The notes beneath the pieces are model-generated. The model worked only from the letters and a program-made list of their open reading frames with translations. It was not told the origin of the DNA and made no database searches. 64,000 bases of DNA. It comes from Anthopleura xanthogrammica. Lineage: Eukaryota > Cnidaria > Anthozoa > Actiniaria > Actiniidae. The stretch's first letter is position 1. Each line of letters begins with the position of its first letter. Shown piece after piece: positions 25,901 to 34,374 of the stretch. The stretch covers positions 24,020,578 through 24,084,577 of the forward strand of contig OZ025206.1 of the NCBI GenBank assembly GCA_964019055.1, written 5' to 3'. Both the position numbers and the translations under genes were made by a program.

Positions 25901-28900
25901 TCTCCGACCGGGTACTTCGGTTTTCATTTAACCGCAAAAATGAAAAAATGAAGAGGCCACTGTGTATAATATATAGATTTAGGCACTGCCTAAAAGCGGA
26001 GCTCCCATAAATAGTATATTTAGTGCTAAAAACGTGACAATTGTGTGACGCGGCATAACGCTGGTTATAGCGTTACCACTTCGTTTGATTTTACCAGAAC
26101 CCAGGAGGAAAAACTAAAAGAAAAACCATTATTTTAAGCCTTCAAAAGCATTAGAAAACTTTTCAATTCGAAGAAAAATAATTATAGATTGTAGAACATA
26201 TGAGTACATGTATAGAACAAAGGATTTCATTCAGCAAATCTTTTTTAGGTGGAAAGTGAACTACACTGAAAATTGTCGAAAAATATTACCGATAAGCTTA
26301 AGCTTACATTCACTTGAACTTCACATGTAAAAAGAGACATATTCATTAATGCAAGATAATCATTTTCTTTGTTATTAAGTTGGTCTTTGAAAAGTTGTTT
26401 TTTTTCAGATCAGATTTATTCTTAACTTTATTATATCCATTTTGAAATCACTAGCAAATCCTGTAATCTGATTGGCTCTCAGTAGATTGATTCAAGCACG
26501 AATCGCACTATTTTGAGTCCGAATCGCACTATTTTGAGTCCGAATCGCATCTTTTTGTCAGCCAATCACAATGCAACACTAGAAAAGGTAACCAATCAGA
26601 TTACAGGATTGTATGTAATCAGCCAATCAGATTACAGCAAATAAGGAACATAAAATGTAGCTTTTTTCAAGTTTGACTGCAATTTTTTGTTACAAAAAGA
26701 AACAAAATGGATGATTTTAACAGCTACTTATTAATAAATACTTTTGTACTTGTACAAATTTAGTGTCTATCTAATATGATTTCCAAATGGATATGATAAA
26801 GTGATAATTGAACTTCATGTCGTGCAATTTTGGTCTGATATCAAACTTGCGATTACAAATCACACTCCCGCTACGCGGTCGTGTGATTTTGTTATCGCGC
26901 GTTTGATATCAGACCAAATTGCACTCCACTTAGTTCAATTACCATTATTTATTATATCCACTTTGAAATCACTAACAAATCCTGTAATCTGATTGGCTCT
27001 CAGTAGATTGATTCAAGCACGAATCGCACTATTTTGAGTCCGAATCGCACTATTTTGAGTCCGAATCGCATCTTTTTGTCAGCCAATCACAATGCAACAC
27101 TAGAAAAGGTAACCAATCAGATTACAGCAAATAAGGAACATAAAATGTAGCTTTTTTCAAGTTTGACTGCAATTTTTTGTTACAAAAAGAAACAAAATAC
27201 CGGCTATTTGTGAATAAATACTTTTGTATTTATCACAAATTTAGTGTCTATCTAGTATGATTTCAAAATGGATATAATAAAGTGATAATTGAACTTCATG
27301 TCGTGCAATTTTGGTCTGATATCAAACTTGCGATTACAAATCACACTCCCGCTACGCGGTCGTGTGATTTTGTTATCGCGCGTTTGATATCAGACCAAAT
27401 TGCACTCCACTTAGTTCAATTACCATTATTTATTATATCCACTTTGAAATCACTAACAAATCCTGTAATCTGATTGGCTCTCAGTAGATTGATTCAAGCA
27501 CGAATCGCACTATTTTGAGTCCGAATCGCACTATTTTGAGTCCGAATCGCATCTTTTTGTCAGCCAATCACAATGCAACACTAGAAAAGGTAACCAATCA
27601 GATTACAGCAAATAAGGAACATAAAATGTAGCTTTTTTCAAGTTTGACTGCAATTTTTTGTTACAAAAAGAAACAAAATACCGGCTATTTGTGAATAAAT
27701 ACTTTTGTATTTATCACAAATTTAGTGTCTATCTAGTATGATTTCAAAATGGATATAATAAAGTGATAATTGAACTTCATGTCGTGCAATTTTGGTCTGA
27801 TATCAAACTTGCGATTACAAATCACACTCCCGCTACGCGGTCGTGTGATTTTGTTATCGCGCGTTTGATATCAGACCAAATTGCACTCCACTTAGTTCAA
27901 TTACCATTATTTATTATCGAGCGAAATATCTTACAAAAACATAAGCTTATCCGAGCTTATCCATAAAAAAAAAACAAGCTCAACATTTTTGCGATTGTGT
28001 AATAGTAATAGCTGGAAAAGCCCGATAAATAGCAAATATTTGGTGTGATATGTATTCCTTTTTCATATTTCATTCAACATTAAAATAAATTATCTATAAA
28101 AATGTCAAAATATTCATATGATTATGAAACTGGAATCTTGTTTTGACTTCGCGTGAGGTTCGCTGGCCGAAAAATATTTTTTTTCAAAGAACCAAGTCTT
28201 TTTACTAAGTCTTAGCCTTTTTTCTTGAAATGGGATCAAAAACAAAAACTCAAAGTTTCAAATATCGCTTTTTTGGTTCACAAGTATTGAAGAAAAAGAT
28301 GATAAAAATCTAGAATGCAGTAAAAACGATAAACTATCCAATTTTTTCAGACAATGTTTGCCGAACCAACGTCCTTGGCTTGTCTGAGATTTTCTCCAGC
28401 TAGTTTACACATTTCTTGTCGATTTTTTACGAAATATTAGTTAAAATTAATGAATTTACCTTCTATGAAGTGTTTTCTACGGAACTGAAATATCATTCTT
28501 GCAGTATAATCAGGTTTTTTCTGGTCTACAGTCCACTTTTTCTCTCACTGAAGTTTCAGTCACGAAACTTCATCGTAAGATTAAGAATCTTCCCTCGCTT
28601 TCCCTCGCTAAATCTTCTTTAGCAAGTCGCTAAAGTCGAAAAATTGTTTTTGTTCACTTTAAGACAGACATGACTTCGATTAAACGTATTTTTCGCATTG
28701 CAAAAATAAGAAAAACTACTTCTTGATCCATCTTTGACTACATTATTGCAATTTTTCTGTGCATTTGTGAGTAAGCAAAGCGCGCGGGAACCCTGTGCAA
28801 AGTGGTACACGGACGGACGTATGTATGTATGTATGTATGTATGTATGTATGTATGTATGGACAAGGTGATGACGTAATCAAGCCATGAAAAATCAACTCG

Positions 28901-29547
28901 ATGGGTTACCATTTTTTCTTAAGTATGGTGCTCCGCTCGCGCGGGCCTTCGGCCCGCGCGGGAGCTCCGCTATTAAAAATGCCTCTGCTAAATCCCATGT
29001 ATTTAATTTTTATTATTATTTTTTGAACATTACTTTGACCTTGTTTCCCATTCATTTTCCGTCATTTTTCAGTCTTATATTTAAATTCCTTCATTTCCCC
29101 ACTTCAGGTAGTGAGGAGGCTGACCAAATCATCAGGATACTTCTGACCACGAACATCGCAGTAGGAGGTATATTAGCTCTCATCCTGGACAACACTATTC
29201 CTGGTACTAAGGAAGAACGCGGCCTCATAGCATGGAAGCATCACTTAACACCAGAGGATGATGATGATGATGATGACGATTACGAGACAGCCACCATTCA
29301 CGTGTACGACCTACCCTTCTGCCTCAAACGACTCGGGCATAATATTTCTTCTCGGTACATACCATTCCTGCCTTACTACCCCCCGGTTAGTCACGATGGG
29401 GCCTACCACGCTGGCGCCGCCTCCAATGTTGCTGTGGAGATGGAGGACAGTACAAAAAGAGACCTGGCTTTAGAAGAAGGCCACAACAGCGACGCTGTTC
29501 GACCTGATACAGTCAAAGGAGACCATGAAGACACCACGACTTTTTGA
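11978..29547 (+). CDS. SLC23A-like: SLC23-family nucleobase/ascorbate transporter
   Basis: Eleven exons: 11978-12004, 13656-13781, 14335-14492, 15164-15246, 15849-15916, 16420-16576, 17629-17653, 18607-18727, 19707-19863, 20958-21485, 29108-29547. All have GT-AG borders and compatible phases (1890 nt, 629 aa, close to the usual 600-650). The family moves ascorbate or nucleobases across the plasma membrane with sodium or protons. Visible hallmarks: the QH pair in [10 protein letters not shown] (Q51-H52), the substrate-binding signature [10 protein letters not shown] (383-392), [18 protein letters not shown], and many hydrophobic membrane segments. The N-terminus is basic (KRKKEKKKR). The C-terminal cytosolic tail holds eight aspartates (534-541) in a GAT/GAC run. 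The start MADDLKAEK is the only in-frame Met close to an acceptable upstream exon. Exon 7 is a 25-nt microexon. Substrate (vitamin C or purine/pyrimidine) cannot be decided from sequence alone. Confidence 0.95.
13250..13367. repeat. two diverged copies of the 57-bp repeat
   Basis: GAACCCTGAAACAACC and CTAAGTCAGGGCATGGCTAAC mark a unit of the repeat that forms the large array at 36774-40105; a more diverged second unit follows. They lie directly beside a SINE on the minus strand (13368-13500), as the large array does. Confidence 0.8.
13368..13500 (-). mobile_element. tRNA-derived SINE body, minus strand
   Basis: Reading the minus strand, GGTTCGATTC-like B-box sequence is followed by ACTCGGCATCACATGTGAGTAG and GGGTTCTCCGGTTTTCC, features shared with the other SINE copies in this window. 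The tRNA-like head is incomplete. Confidence 0.65.
14568..14703. mobile_element. inverted-repeat element (AGACCCCTT family)
   Basis: It begins AGACCCCTTGCAGCACGTCG and ends AAAGGGGTCT, with mirrored inner blocks ATGCAGCTCAATTTG and CAAATTGAGCTGC. A close relative lies at 58712-58829 and a degraded one near 14085-14180. Confidence 0.75.
14722..14912 (+). mobile_element. tRNA-derived SINE
   Basis: GGGTGGCGTGCGCTGC (A-box-like) and GGTTCGATTGCC (B-box-like) form a tRNA-like head. A body with CTCGGTGTCGTATTTGAGTAG, GTTGGTTCTCTCC and GGGTTCTCCGGTTTTCCTC follows. It sits in an intron of the transporter gene. The same family is at 25751-25930 and 42797-43307. Confidence 0.8.
15001..15106. mobile_element. 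inverted-repeat element (GGGCGTAATGTTTTCCC family)
   Basis: Left end TGTAATGTTTTCCCATTTCA and right end TGAAATGGGAAAACATTACG are inverted copies, flanking GTTAAAATAAAGAAATGATAC. Related copies lie at 33886-34039, 34501-34649 and 62429-62605. Confidence 0.8.
15657..15774. mobile_element. short inverted-repeat element
   Basis: TAGCCTCCTACGCAGACGTT and its mirror AGGATGTCTGCGCAGGAGG, with CACGCAACATTTCCC mirrored by GGGGAAAGTAACGTTGCGTG, make an element that is almost all stem. Just upstream, about 15455-15600, is another repeat (TCAATCAGCCGATAAAAG ... GGAAATGACGT) with a relative at about 35650-35770. Confidence 0.72.
16772..16954. mobile_element. hairpin inverted-repeat element nested in a CACGGTGCAA repeat
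   Basis: Left arm ATAGACCTAATCGGCTAACG ... CTGGGAATAAG and right arm CTTATTCCCAGAG ... CGTTAGCCGATTAGGTCTAT are nearly perfect complements over about 70 bp. Outside it, TTACACGGTGCAACGG and TTACACGGTGCAAT belong to the dispersed CACGGTGCAA repeats. Confidence 0.75.
18215..18300 (-). mobile_element. tRNA-like SINE head, minus strand
   Basis: On the minus strand, TATCTCAGTTGGTTAGTGCG resembles an A box and GGTTCGATCCTC a B box. I could not fold a complete cloverleaf and the flanks are repetitive, so a SINE fragment is more likely than a working tRNA gene. Confidence 0.55.
18756..18988. mobile_element. inverted-repeat element (AGGTTGGTGAAGG family)
   Basis: It starts ACAGCTATTTCAAATAGGG and GGTTGGTGAAGGTTTTATTGC and ends with the inverse GCAACAAAACCGGTTCACC and AAATAGCTG. 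Single-ended relatives lie at about 236-310 and 43735-43797. Confidence 0.78.
19291..19550. mobile_element. long inverted repeat inside CACGGTG repeat region
   Basis: GCTGTTACACGTAG ... GCCGCGCGCAAAAACGTTCA on the left is mirrored by TGAACGTTTTTGCGCGCGGC ... CTACGTGTAACAGC on the right. Further out, TTCACACGGTGAAAC and GGACACACGGTGCG mark the wider CACGGTG repeat. Confidence 0.7.
20154..20432. mobile_element. inverted-repeat element (TTACAGTCAAACGGC family)
   Basis: Left end TTACAGTCAAAACGGCTCAA plus GCGTACCTCCCTAG, right end CTAGGGGGTACGCTTGG plus GCCGTTTGACTGTAA. About 279 bp, no coding capacity. Sequence just outside (CCCTCAAACTCGAGAATAAG, AAACCAGTGAATA) recurs near 59460 beside a STAT exon. 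Confidence 0.75.
22097..22527 (+). repeat. (GGTAGT)n hexanucleotide array, about 72 units
   Basis: Essentially perfect copies of GGTAGT fill more than 400 bp of the last intron of the transporter gene. Reading frames through it (poly-Val on +, Leu-Pro on -) are artefacts. The array has regularly spaced GG pairs, which could support two-layer G-quadruplexes. Confidence 0.98.
22528..22999 (+). repeat. AGC/AGT trinucleotide-rich tract with internal duplications
   Basis: After the hexamer array the sequence becomes a mosaic of AGT and AGC triplets with short markers such as AATAGCAGATATAGTAGTAC and AATGGCAGATACAGTAGTAC. These recur about 60-180 bp apart, so higher-order duplication occurred within the tract. 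Confidence 0.9.
23000..24589. other. intron DNA without recognised genes
   Basis: I see no supported exon. There is a short CATA microsatellite at about 23318-23332, a GTT run near 23455-23475, and at 24110-24160 a dispersed repeat with CCAATGAGAGCACGCGTA. It probably includes the 3' end of the THAP transcript on the minus strand. Confidence 0.5.
24590..24595 (-). terminator. candidate polyadenylation signal of the THAP gene
   Basis: AATAAA on the minus strand about 30 nt downstream of the TAG stop at 24624-24626. Canonical hexamer at a plausible distance; cleavage site not visible. Confidence 0.45.
24624..25501 (-). CDS. THAP-domain protein nested antisense in transporter intron
   Basis: Exon 1 is 25501-25124 and exon 2 is 25046-24624, joined in phase 0 across a 77-bp intron (donor ATG/GTAAGT, acceptor TTTCTATAG/ATC). 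The product is 266 aa. Residues 1-92 form a C2CH THAP zinc finger: [10 protein letters not shown] supplies the first two cysteines, RVCSVHF the final Cys and His, with the conserved W in ARWTPTTYS and FLP near the end of the domain. THAP fingers bind DNA in a sequence-specific way. The middle is very acidic, and the C-terminus ([20 protein letters not shown]) looks like a coiled coil, common in THAP proteins. A minus-strand AATAAA at 24595-24590 lies 30 nt after the stop. A P-element-related origin is possible, but no transposase domain is present. Function beyond DNA binding is unknown. Confidence 0.8.
25751..25930 (+). mobile_element. tRNA-derived SINE
   Basis: GGGAAGCACTGGTGGCGTAG (head with A-box) and CTCACCAATGCGACCCAG plus ATTCGAGTCTC (B-box-like), then GTGTCGTTTCTGAGTAGACT and GTTGGTTCTCTCC. 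Same family as 14722-14912 and 42797-43307. It lies upstream of the THAP gene start, in opposite orientation. Confidence 0.8.
26428..27917. repeat. 481-bp tandem repeat, three units, each with a long palindrome
   Basis: Units start at about 26428, 26948 and 27429 (TTATTATATCCA-TTTGAAATCACTA). Units 2 and 3 are nearly identical at 481 bp; unit 1 is about 40 bp longer because of an extra CCAATCAGATTACAG segment. Each unit ends with a palindrome of about 140 bp. Its arms contain TTTTGGTCTGATATCAAAC and GTTTGATATCAGACCAAATT, centred on CGCTACGCGGTCGTG. Several CCAATCAGATTACAG / CTGTAATCTGATTGG motifs recur. The identical short open frames in each unit follow from the repeat and are not a gene. 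Confidence 0.9.
27918..28800. other. intron DNA without recognised genes
   Basis: AT-rich sequence between the tandem repeat and the ATGT microsatellite. I see no exon, RNA gene or clear repeat structure. Confidence 0.4.
28816..28858 (+). repeat. (GTAT)n microsatellite
   Basis: Ten or so GTAT units about 250 bp upstream of the last transporter exon. Confidence 0.95.
28930..28972. other. GC-rich perfect hairpin
   Basis: CGCGCGGGC and GCCCGCGCG pair around a CTTCG loop, extended by GCTCC/GGAGC on the outside. It stands out in AT-rich intron DNA about 140 bp before the acceptor of the final transporter exon. Confidence 0.7.
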
Positions 29548-31708
29548 TAGTTTACACGCTTGATTTTTTCAACTTCTTGAGCTCAGAGATATCGATCGTC
29601 GAATTTTTTTTATAGCATAAGTAACAATTGATTCTCAACTTGTATCGTAGATGAAGTGAATTTTTACAGTCTGCACTAGATTGGATGATTTTCATCATCA
29701 TGTGATAGCGTTATATCCAGTAGGTTTTTCATGATTTACATGAGATCACATTCACGAAAAAATGTAAAAGAAGCCATTTCAGTGTTTTATGCAGAACTGC
29801 GCAAAACACGTTTTCAATGTAGCTTTTTCGACATCTTTTCTCACGTTTTTATAGTGTTTTCCGAAACTTTCATTAGGTTGTTTTCTGCCATTCTGTGTTT
29901 GTTTTTTACTGTGATTTTTAATAGATAGAACTCGATTTATTAACTATAATAGTCTATATATTAAAACAAGAAAAAGAAAAGAAAAAAAGGGTCCGGAAAA
30001 AGCTAGTTAATAAAGAAAAACCAGAATTAAGATTTTTTAAATCTTAAAAAACTTTTAGTTTCCATGAAAAGAAAATTCATAAAAGATCGAAAGGAGAAAG
30101 TTTTCAAAAAGAATGTATTGTAATATGAAGGACTTAACTCCAAAAAGATTTTTTACACGAGAAATTTGATTTTATTACCTCGGAAGTCTCCTAGAATTTT
30201 GGAGTACATTTTATACAGACTTGCGAGGGTTTTCAGTTTCAAATAAATAAATGACTGCTTGATATGTTATGCTTGCTGCAATTCGCTTGCAATTTTTACT
30301 TGATTTACGAATAGTAAGTGATAATACAAATGACTTTATCAAATGAATATCAGAAAAAAATTAATTAAAATTCTCTTATTGTTATTGGATATTATGCTTT
30401 GCTTTCCATGAAAATAAAATTTAAAATTATAGATTGTTTTTCTTGTAATTTTTAGCCTGCTTGCAGATGTAAGTTATAGTACCGTACGTTTCCCACTCAT
30501 ACGAATACTATTCATATGGGAAGCCATTCTTTATATGGAAAGCCATTTCAATGTCATGACATACCGTACGCATGTATGTACTGTATAAAGTCAGTACCGC
30601 ACGTTTCCCACTCATACCAATACTATTCATATGGGAAGCCATTCTTTATATGGAAAGCCATTTCAATGTCATGGCATACTATGTATGCAGTGTAAGTACA
30701 GAACGTTTCCCACATCGTACGAAAATACAATGATGCATGTATATTAGAGAAAACTCTTTGTTCTTGTTAACAAAAAAGACAAAGTGTTTATTTAATCAGG
30801 CCAGAATTAACCAATAAATGTTTTTTAAGAATCACTGCCTATAGTGTCTATCGTAAATCCTCAAAAGAACAGAAACAAAAATGTTGGAGCCTGAACAAAT
30901 ACAGGTGATTTTTAAAAGCTGCATTCAAAATGGTTAAAATAAAGTTAAGAACACTATTACACTATTGTAACTAGTGTTACTGTTTCTGAATAGACCGCAG
31001 ATCAGGATACCAAAACCGCGAGAAAGCCTAAAACTGAGGTAATCTAAATAACTCCCAATGGGTTCCCATTGATGACAGAGTCCCTTGGGTAACTGAAGGG
31101 ATTACCCTGTACGTGAAAAGGTTTGTCTAGATGCCTCTGTTGGAATCTGGACTCGTTTTCTTGGACATTGCACCGAAGAAGAATGAGCCGACATTCATTA
31201 GAAATCAAGGGTGGCATAGCATGCGCCTATAACTAGTCTATCTGGTGTATTGTTTTTCACGGTTTCGTTGTTGTGAAATTCGTTATGGAAGCGTGTTCAG
31301 TGGTAAAAACGTGGGCTCTCGAAACACGGCATTAAGTCAAGCCCGGTTTTGTGTGGTTAGTAATTGGATGATAGGTGAACTAAACATGAAAATTGCGAGA
31401 AAAGTTGCTGGAGGGGTGATACACTGTGCGTTTCCAGTTACCTACGATTTGTTTCGAAATGTAGAACTGTGTTTAACTTCGTGCAATGCTTCGCGCAACA
31501 GCAAAAAATAAATTGGGCGACGACTCACACGGTGCAATTTTCCATTGCGCAGTGTAACATGGCCTTTACTCGCATTTCACTATATCCGGCGTAACTGATC
31601 CCTGTCAACCCCGACTTGTGTCTGTCGTCCAAGTCAGTATCAAATATAACGCTAGTCATAACAACAACATCGTCACACTTTGTTCATAGATCATTTGTGC
31701 CGTCGGCC
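29548..31708. other. intergenic region; tandem duplication, no gene
   Basis: At about 30478-30712 a segment of about 120 bp (GTACCGTACGTTTCCCACTC ... CATTTCAATGTCATG) is tandemly duplicated with few changes. At 31405-31560 there is a diverged member of the CACGGTGCAA repeats. No coding sequence is supported until 31709. Confidence 0.55.
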
Positions 31709-32245
31709 ATGCATCGAGTATTCTACATTTTACTCCTTTTGTTCTTTGTACCTTCAAGAACCACATCTCTTCTGCCTCCTCAATGCTTCAATCCATCAGG
31801 ATCCTCCTGTGATTGGTATAGCAACTGCTTGAACAAGAAGTATCCATGTGAATCTTCGAGCTATCCTTACGCCTTGGCCTACGCGGATAAGTTCTGCAAG
31901 TTGTACGATAAAAAGAAGAGTCTGTTTACTCCAGACGAGTGGAGATGGGTTAGCGGTGTACGAAAGTGTCTTCAAGAAGCTCTAGTGCCTGTTCTAAAGC
32001 AGTCTACGAAACCAACATGCAAGGAGATCAGAAAGAAGGGTTTCGCATCTCACGCACCGTGCTACCTCAAGCCTGGCAAGAACGTCCCATCGATCTGTGA
32101 TCTCGGCTGTGATGTGTATCTCAAAGTCTTCAGGGTAGTCAAAGGTTCGTTCACCAGCTTTAGTACCGCCTGGGAAGTGATGAAGGCTATGTGGTATATA
32201 GCCAAGAACTGTGGATTTACTTGTAGCCTCTTGACCTTGAAATAA
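31709..32245 (+). CDS. cysteine-rich secreted protein, unnamed family
   Basis: A single uninterrupted exon encodes 178 residues. The start chosen (MHRVFYILLLLFFVPSRTTS) gives a clear signal peptide; the open frame runs further upstream but without a better Met. The mature protein has twelve cysteines (PPQCFNPSGSSCDWYSNC, KYPCE, FCKLY, VRKCLQ, TCKEIRKKGF, APCYLKPG, ICDLGCDVY, NCGFTCSLL), implying six disulfides, and a mostly helical, aromatic-rich composition. The cysteine spacing and the KCLQ/CYLK helices faintly recall stanniocalcin-type glycoproteins, but I would not assign that name. Upstream exons in the 5' UTR cannot be excluded. Likely secreted; function unknown. Confidence 0.75.
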   Translation: MHRVFYILLLLFFVPSRTTSLLPPQCFNPSGSSCDWYSNCLNKKYPCESSSYPYALAYADKFCKLYDKKKSLFTPDEWRWVSGVRKCLQEALVPVLKQSTKPTCKEIRKKGFASHAPCYLKPGKNVPSICDLGCDVYLKVFRVVKGSFTSFSTAWEVMKAMWYIAKNCGFTCSLLTLK

Positions 32246-32265
32246 GGATTCCAGTAAGAACTTCA

Positions 32266-32271
32266 AATAAA
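32266..32271 (+). terminator. candidate polyadenylation signal
   Basis: AATAAA about 20 nt after the stop of the cysteine-rich secreted protein gene. The distance is short but workable; a T-rich tract follows at 32290-32315. Confidence 0.45.
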
Positions 32272-32420
32272 TTGTTTCAATATTGTTTCGTCGTTTTTTT
32301 TTTAATTATTTTTATTTTTTACATATATATGTATAATATACCTTCAAATTTCGTGGATACATACTCTGAAACATCCTTTGGGCTGATCAAAGTCAGGGCA
32401 AGGTTAATTCAAAGCCCGGT

Positions 32421-32697
32421 GAGGGGGGGTACTTCGGGTCGTTTCATACGGGGATGCTCCGCCCGGACTCTCGACCCCTTACCTTTTTCTATACCAAATT
32501 TCAGCAAAAAGGTACCCCTTTTTTTTATACCTTTTTGCCTGAAAAGGTACCCCTTTCATATACCTTTGAAAAAAATCTGCCCCTTTTTATATCAAAACTC
32601 ACAAATTTTCACCCCTTTGCTATACATGCGGCCTGAAAAAAGTACCCCTTTCGGGCGGAGCATCCCCGTATAATCCATTATAGGGAGTACACCCTCG
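32421..32697. mobile_element. hAT-like nonautonomous inverted-repeat element, copy B
   Basis: Same ends and interior as copies A and C: GGGGGGGTACTTCGGGTCG and ATACGGGGATGCTCCGCCC left, GGGCGGAGCATCCCCGTAT and GGGAGTAC right, with repeated GGTACCCCTTT modules inside. The right end merges into a G run. I see no clear target duplication here. Confidence 0.78.
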
Positions 32698-33375
32698 GGG
32701 GGGGGGGGGGGATTAGAGTACCTTGAGTCTTGAGGAAAAACCTTCGGTTAACTTTTAGGTACAGGCAAGTACCTTTCATATCATGATCTTTGGTCATCTT
32801 AAAAAACAATAGGTGAGATCAAAGATTGTACGAAATTTGAACATCTGTGACGTTAATTATTTTTTAAGTTAAGAGATCGAAAAGCCTGTTACCGCTGCGC
32901 GCATCACAAAGAAGGCATATATTGCCGTCTCTTCCTCCACAGGCTCCTCGACAAGAGGCCCTGGATTCGTTTCTAAGTGCTATTATTTTACGTATTTAAA
33001 GTGCACGAAGTCCAAAATAGAGGTAAAGCATAAAGGTCTATTGGAAATCAAAGGTCAAAATATACATTTTTGATGCACGGGAATATGACAGAAGAAATAT
33101 CTTTTTCTTGAAAGAATGAGTCATTTCACGCCCATCAGGGTATGGCGACAGGCTCAGGCTACTCTAATATCTGTAGTTTTGAGGCAGGCGGTCAATTGCA
33201 ATGTGCTGTGCACGAGCTAGCTAAAAACTAACTTATAAGCATTCAATCATATATTATATTTATAAGCCAATGATCAGGAAACAATGCTAGATAGATTCGA
33301 TCATCGAGAGCCCTTCCACTTTTGGCGGGGACCATGGAAACCATGGAAACCGGCGGTGGGCACTTAAATTCGTAC
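32698..33375. other. intergenic, no feature seen
   Basis: No gene or RNA is supported between two copies of the same inverted-repeat family. The tail of a 57-bp-repeat-like sequence (CTGATCAAAGTCAGGGCAAGG) lies just before copy B, at about 32370-32405. Confidence 0.4.
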
Positions 33376-33650
33376 CCGGGGGGGTACTTCGGGTCGTTTC
33401 ATACGGGGATGCTCCGCCCGGACTCTCAACCCCTTACCCTTTGATATACCAAATTTCAGCAAAAAGTTACCCCTTATTTTTGCCTGAAAAGGTACCCCTT
33501 TCATATACTTTTGAAGAAAAGCTACCCCTTTTTCTGCCAAAATTCACAAATTCCCACCCTTTTCTATACATGCGGCCTGAAAAACGTACCCCTTTCGGGC
33601 GGAGCATCCCCGTATAGTCAATTATAGGGAGTACCCCCCCTCCCCCGGGA
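33376..33650. mobile_element. hAT-like nonautonomous inverted-repeat element, copy C
   Basis: Ends CCGGGGGGGTACTTCGG and GAGTACCCCCCCTCCCCC, inner inverted block ATACGGGGATGCTCCGCCC / GGGCGGAGCATCCCCGTAT (19 bp, perfect). A perfect 8-bp duplication ATTCGTAC flanks it (33368-33375 and 33651-33658), the hallmark of hAT-type integration. Confidence 0.85.
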
Positions 33651-33885
33651 ATTCGTACAATACCGCTGTGTCCCTCGAATGCAGACTTATTTACTCAGGG
33701 TTAGCCTCATTTTAGTGTCAGAACATTCACAAACAGTAAAGTAAATAATTCACAACTTCAATAATACAAATACTTTAAAATTCCATGGATCTTTTGTGGA
33801 ACACAAAATTAACGCTGAGGCTTAACAACAGAGCTGAAATATGGAGCATTAAATATTTACAAGGTATCAAAAGAACTAACCAAAA

Positions 33886-34039
33886 ATACGTTTTCTTTCC
33901 CATTTCAGACCATGTTTCATGAACAAGATTCTTTGTTTGAGTTGTATCCATATTCATGTATCTTCTCATGAGCAATCGTTAAACAAAGAAATGATACTCT
34001 AGGGAATGACACGTGATGTGAAATGGGAAAACATTATCG
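33886..34039. mobile_element. inverted-repeat element (GGGCGTAATGTTTTCCC family), copy
   Basis: TTTCCCATTTCAGACCATG at the left and TGAAATGGGAAAACATTAT at the right, with AACAAAGAAATGATACTC inside. Confidence 0.72.
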
Positions 34040-34312
34040 ATTTATGATCTTAGTGATTTATGATTTATATTAGCGTCCTTTCTTTATGGCCGATATATAA
34101 TCAAAGGCGCTTTACAATCATGAGAGATGGTTAGTATGAGGTGTAGACACTGAGGGTGGTCACTGCCAGGGTTTCTTTACGTCCCCAGTGGTTTCTTTAC
34201 GTCCCTCCGATATTGGTTAGTAATGATGGTTGGTAATGGTGGAGCGTGGAGAGACGGGACCGCCATTTAAAGTGGTGGTCATCCAAGCCACTTGAAAGTC
34301 TAACCGTTTGCG

Positions 34313-34371
<59 letters not shown>

Positions 34372-34374
34372 TGG

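Noticed and set aside
26801..27966. Three identical 63-67-residue open frames
   Set aside because: They fall within the palindrome of the 481-bp repeat and start at a non-coding position; repetition, not selection, explains them.
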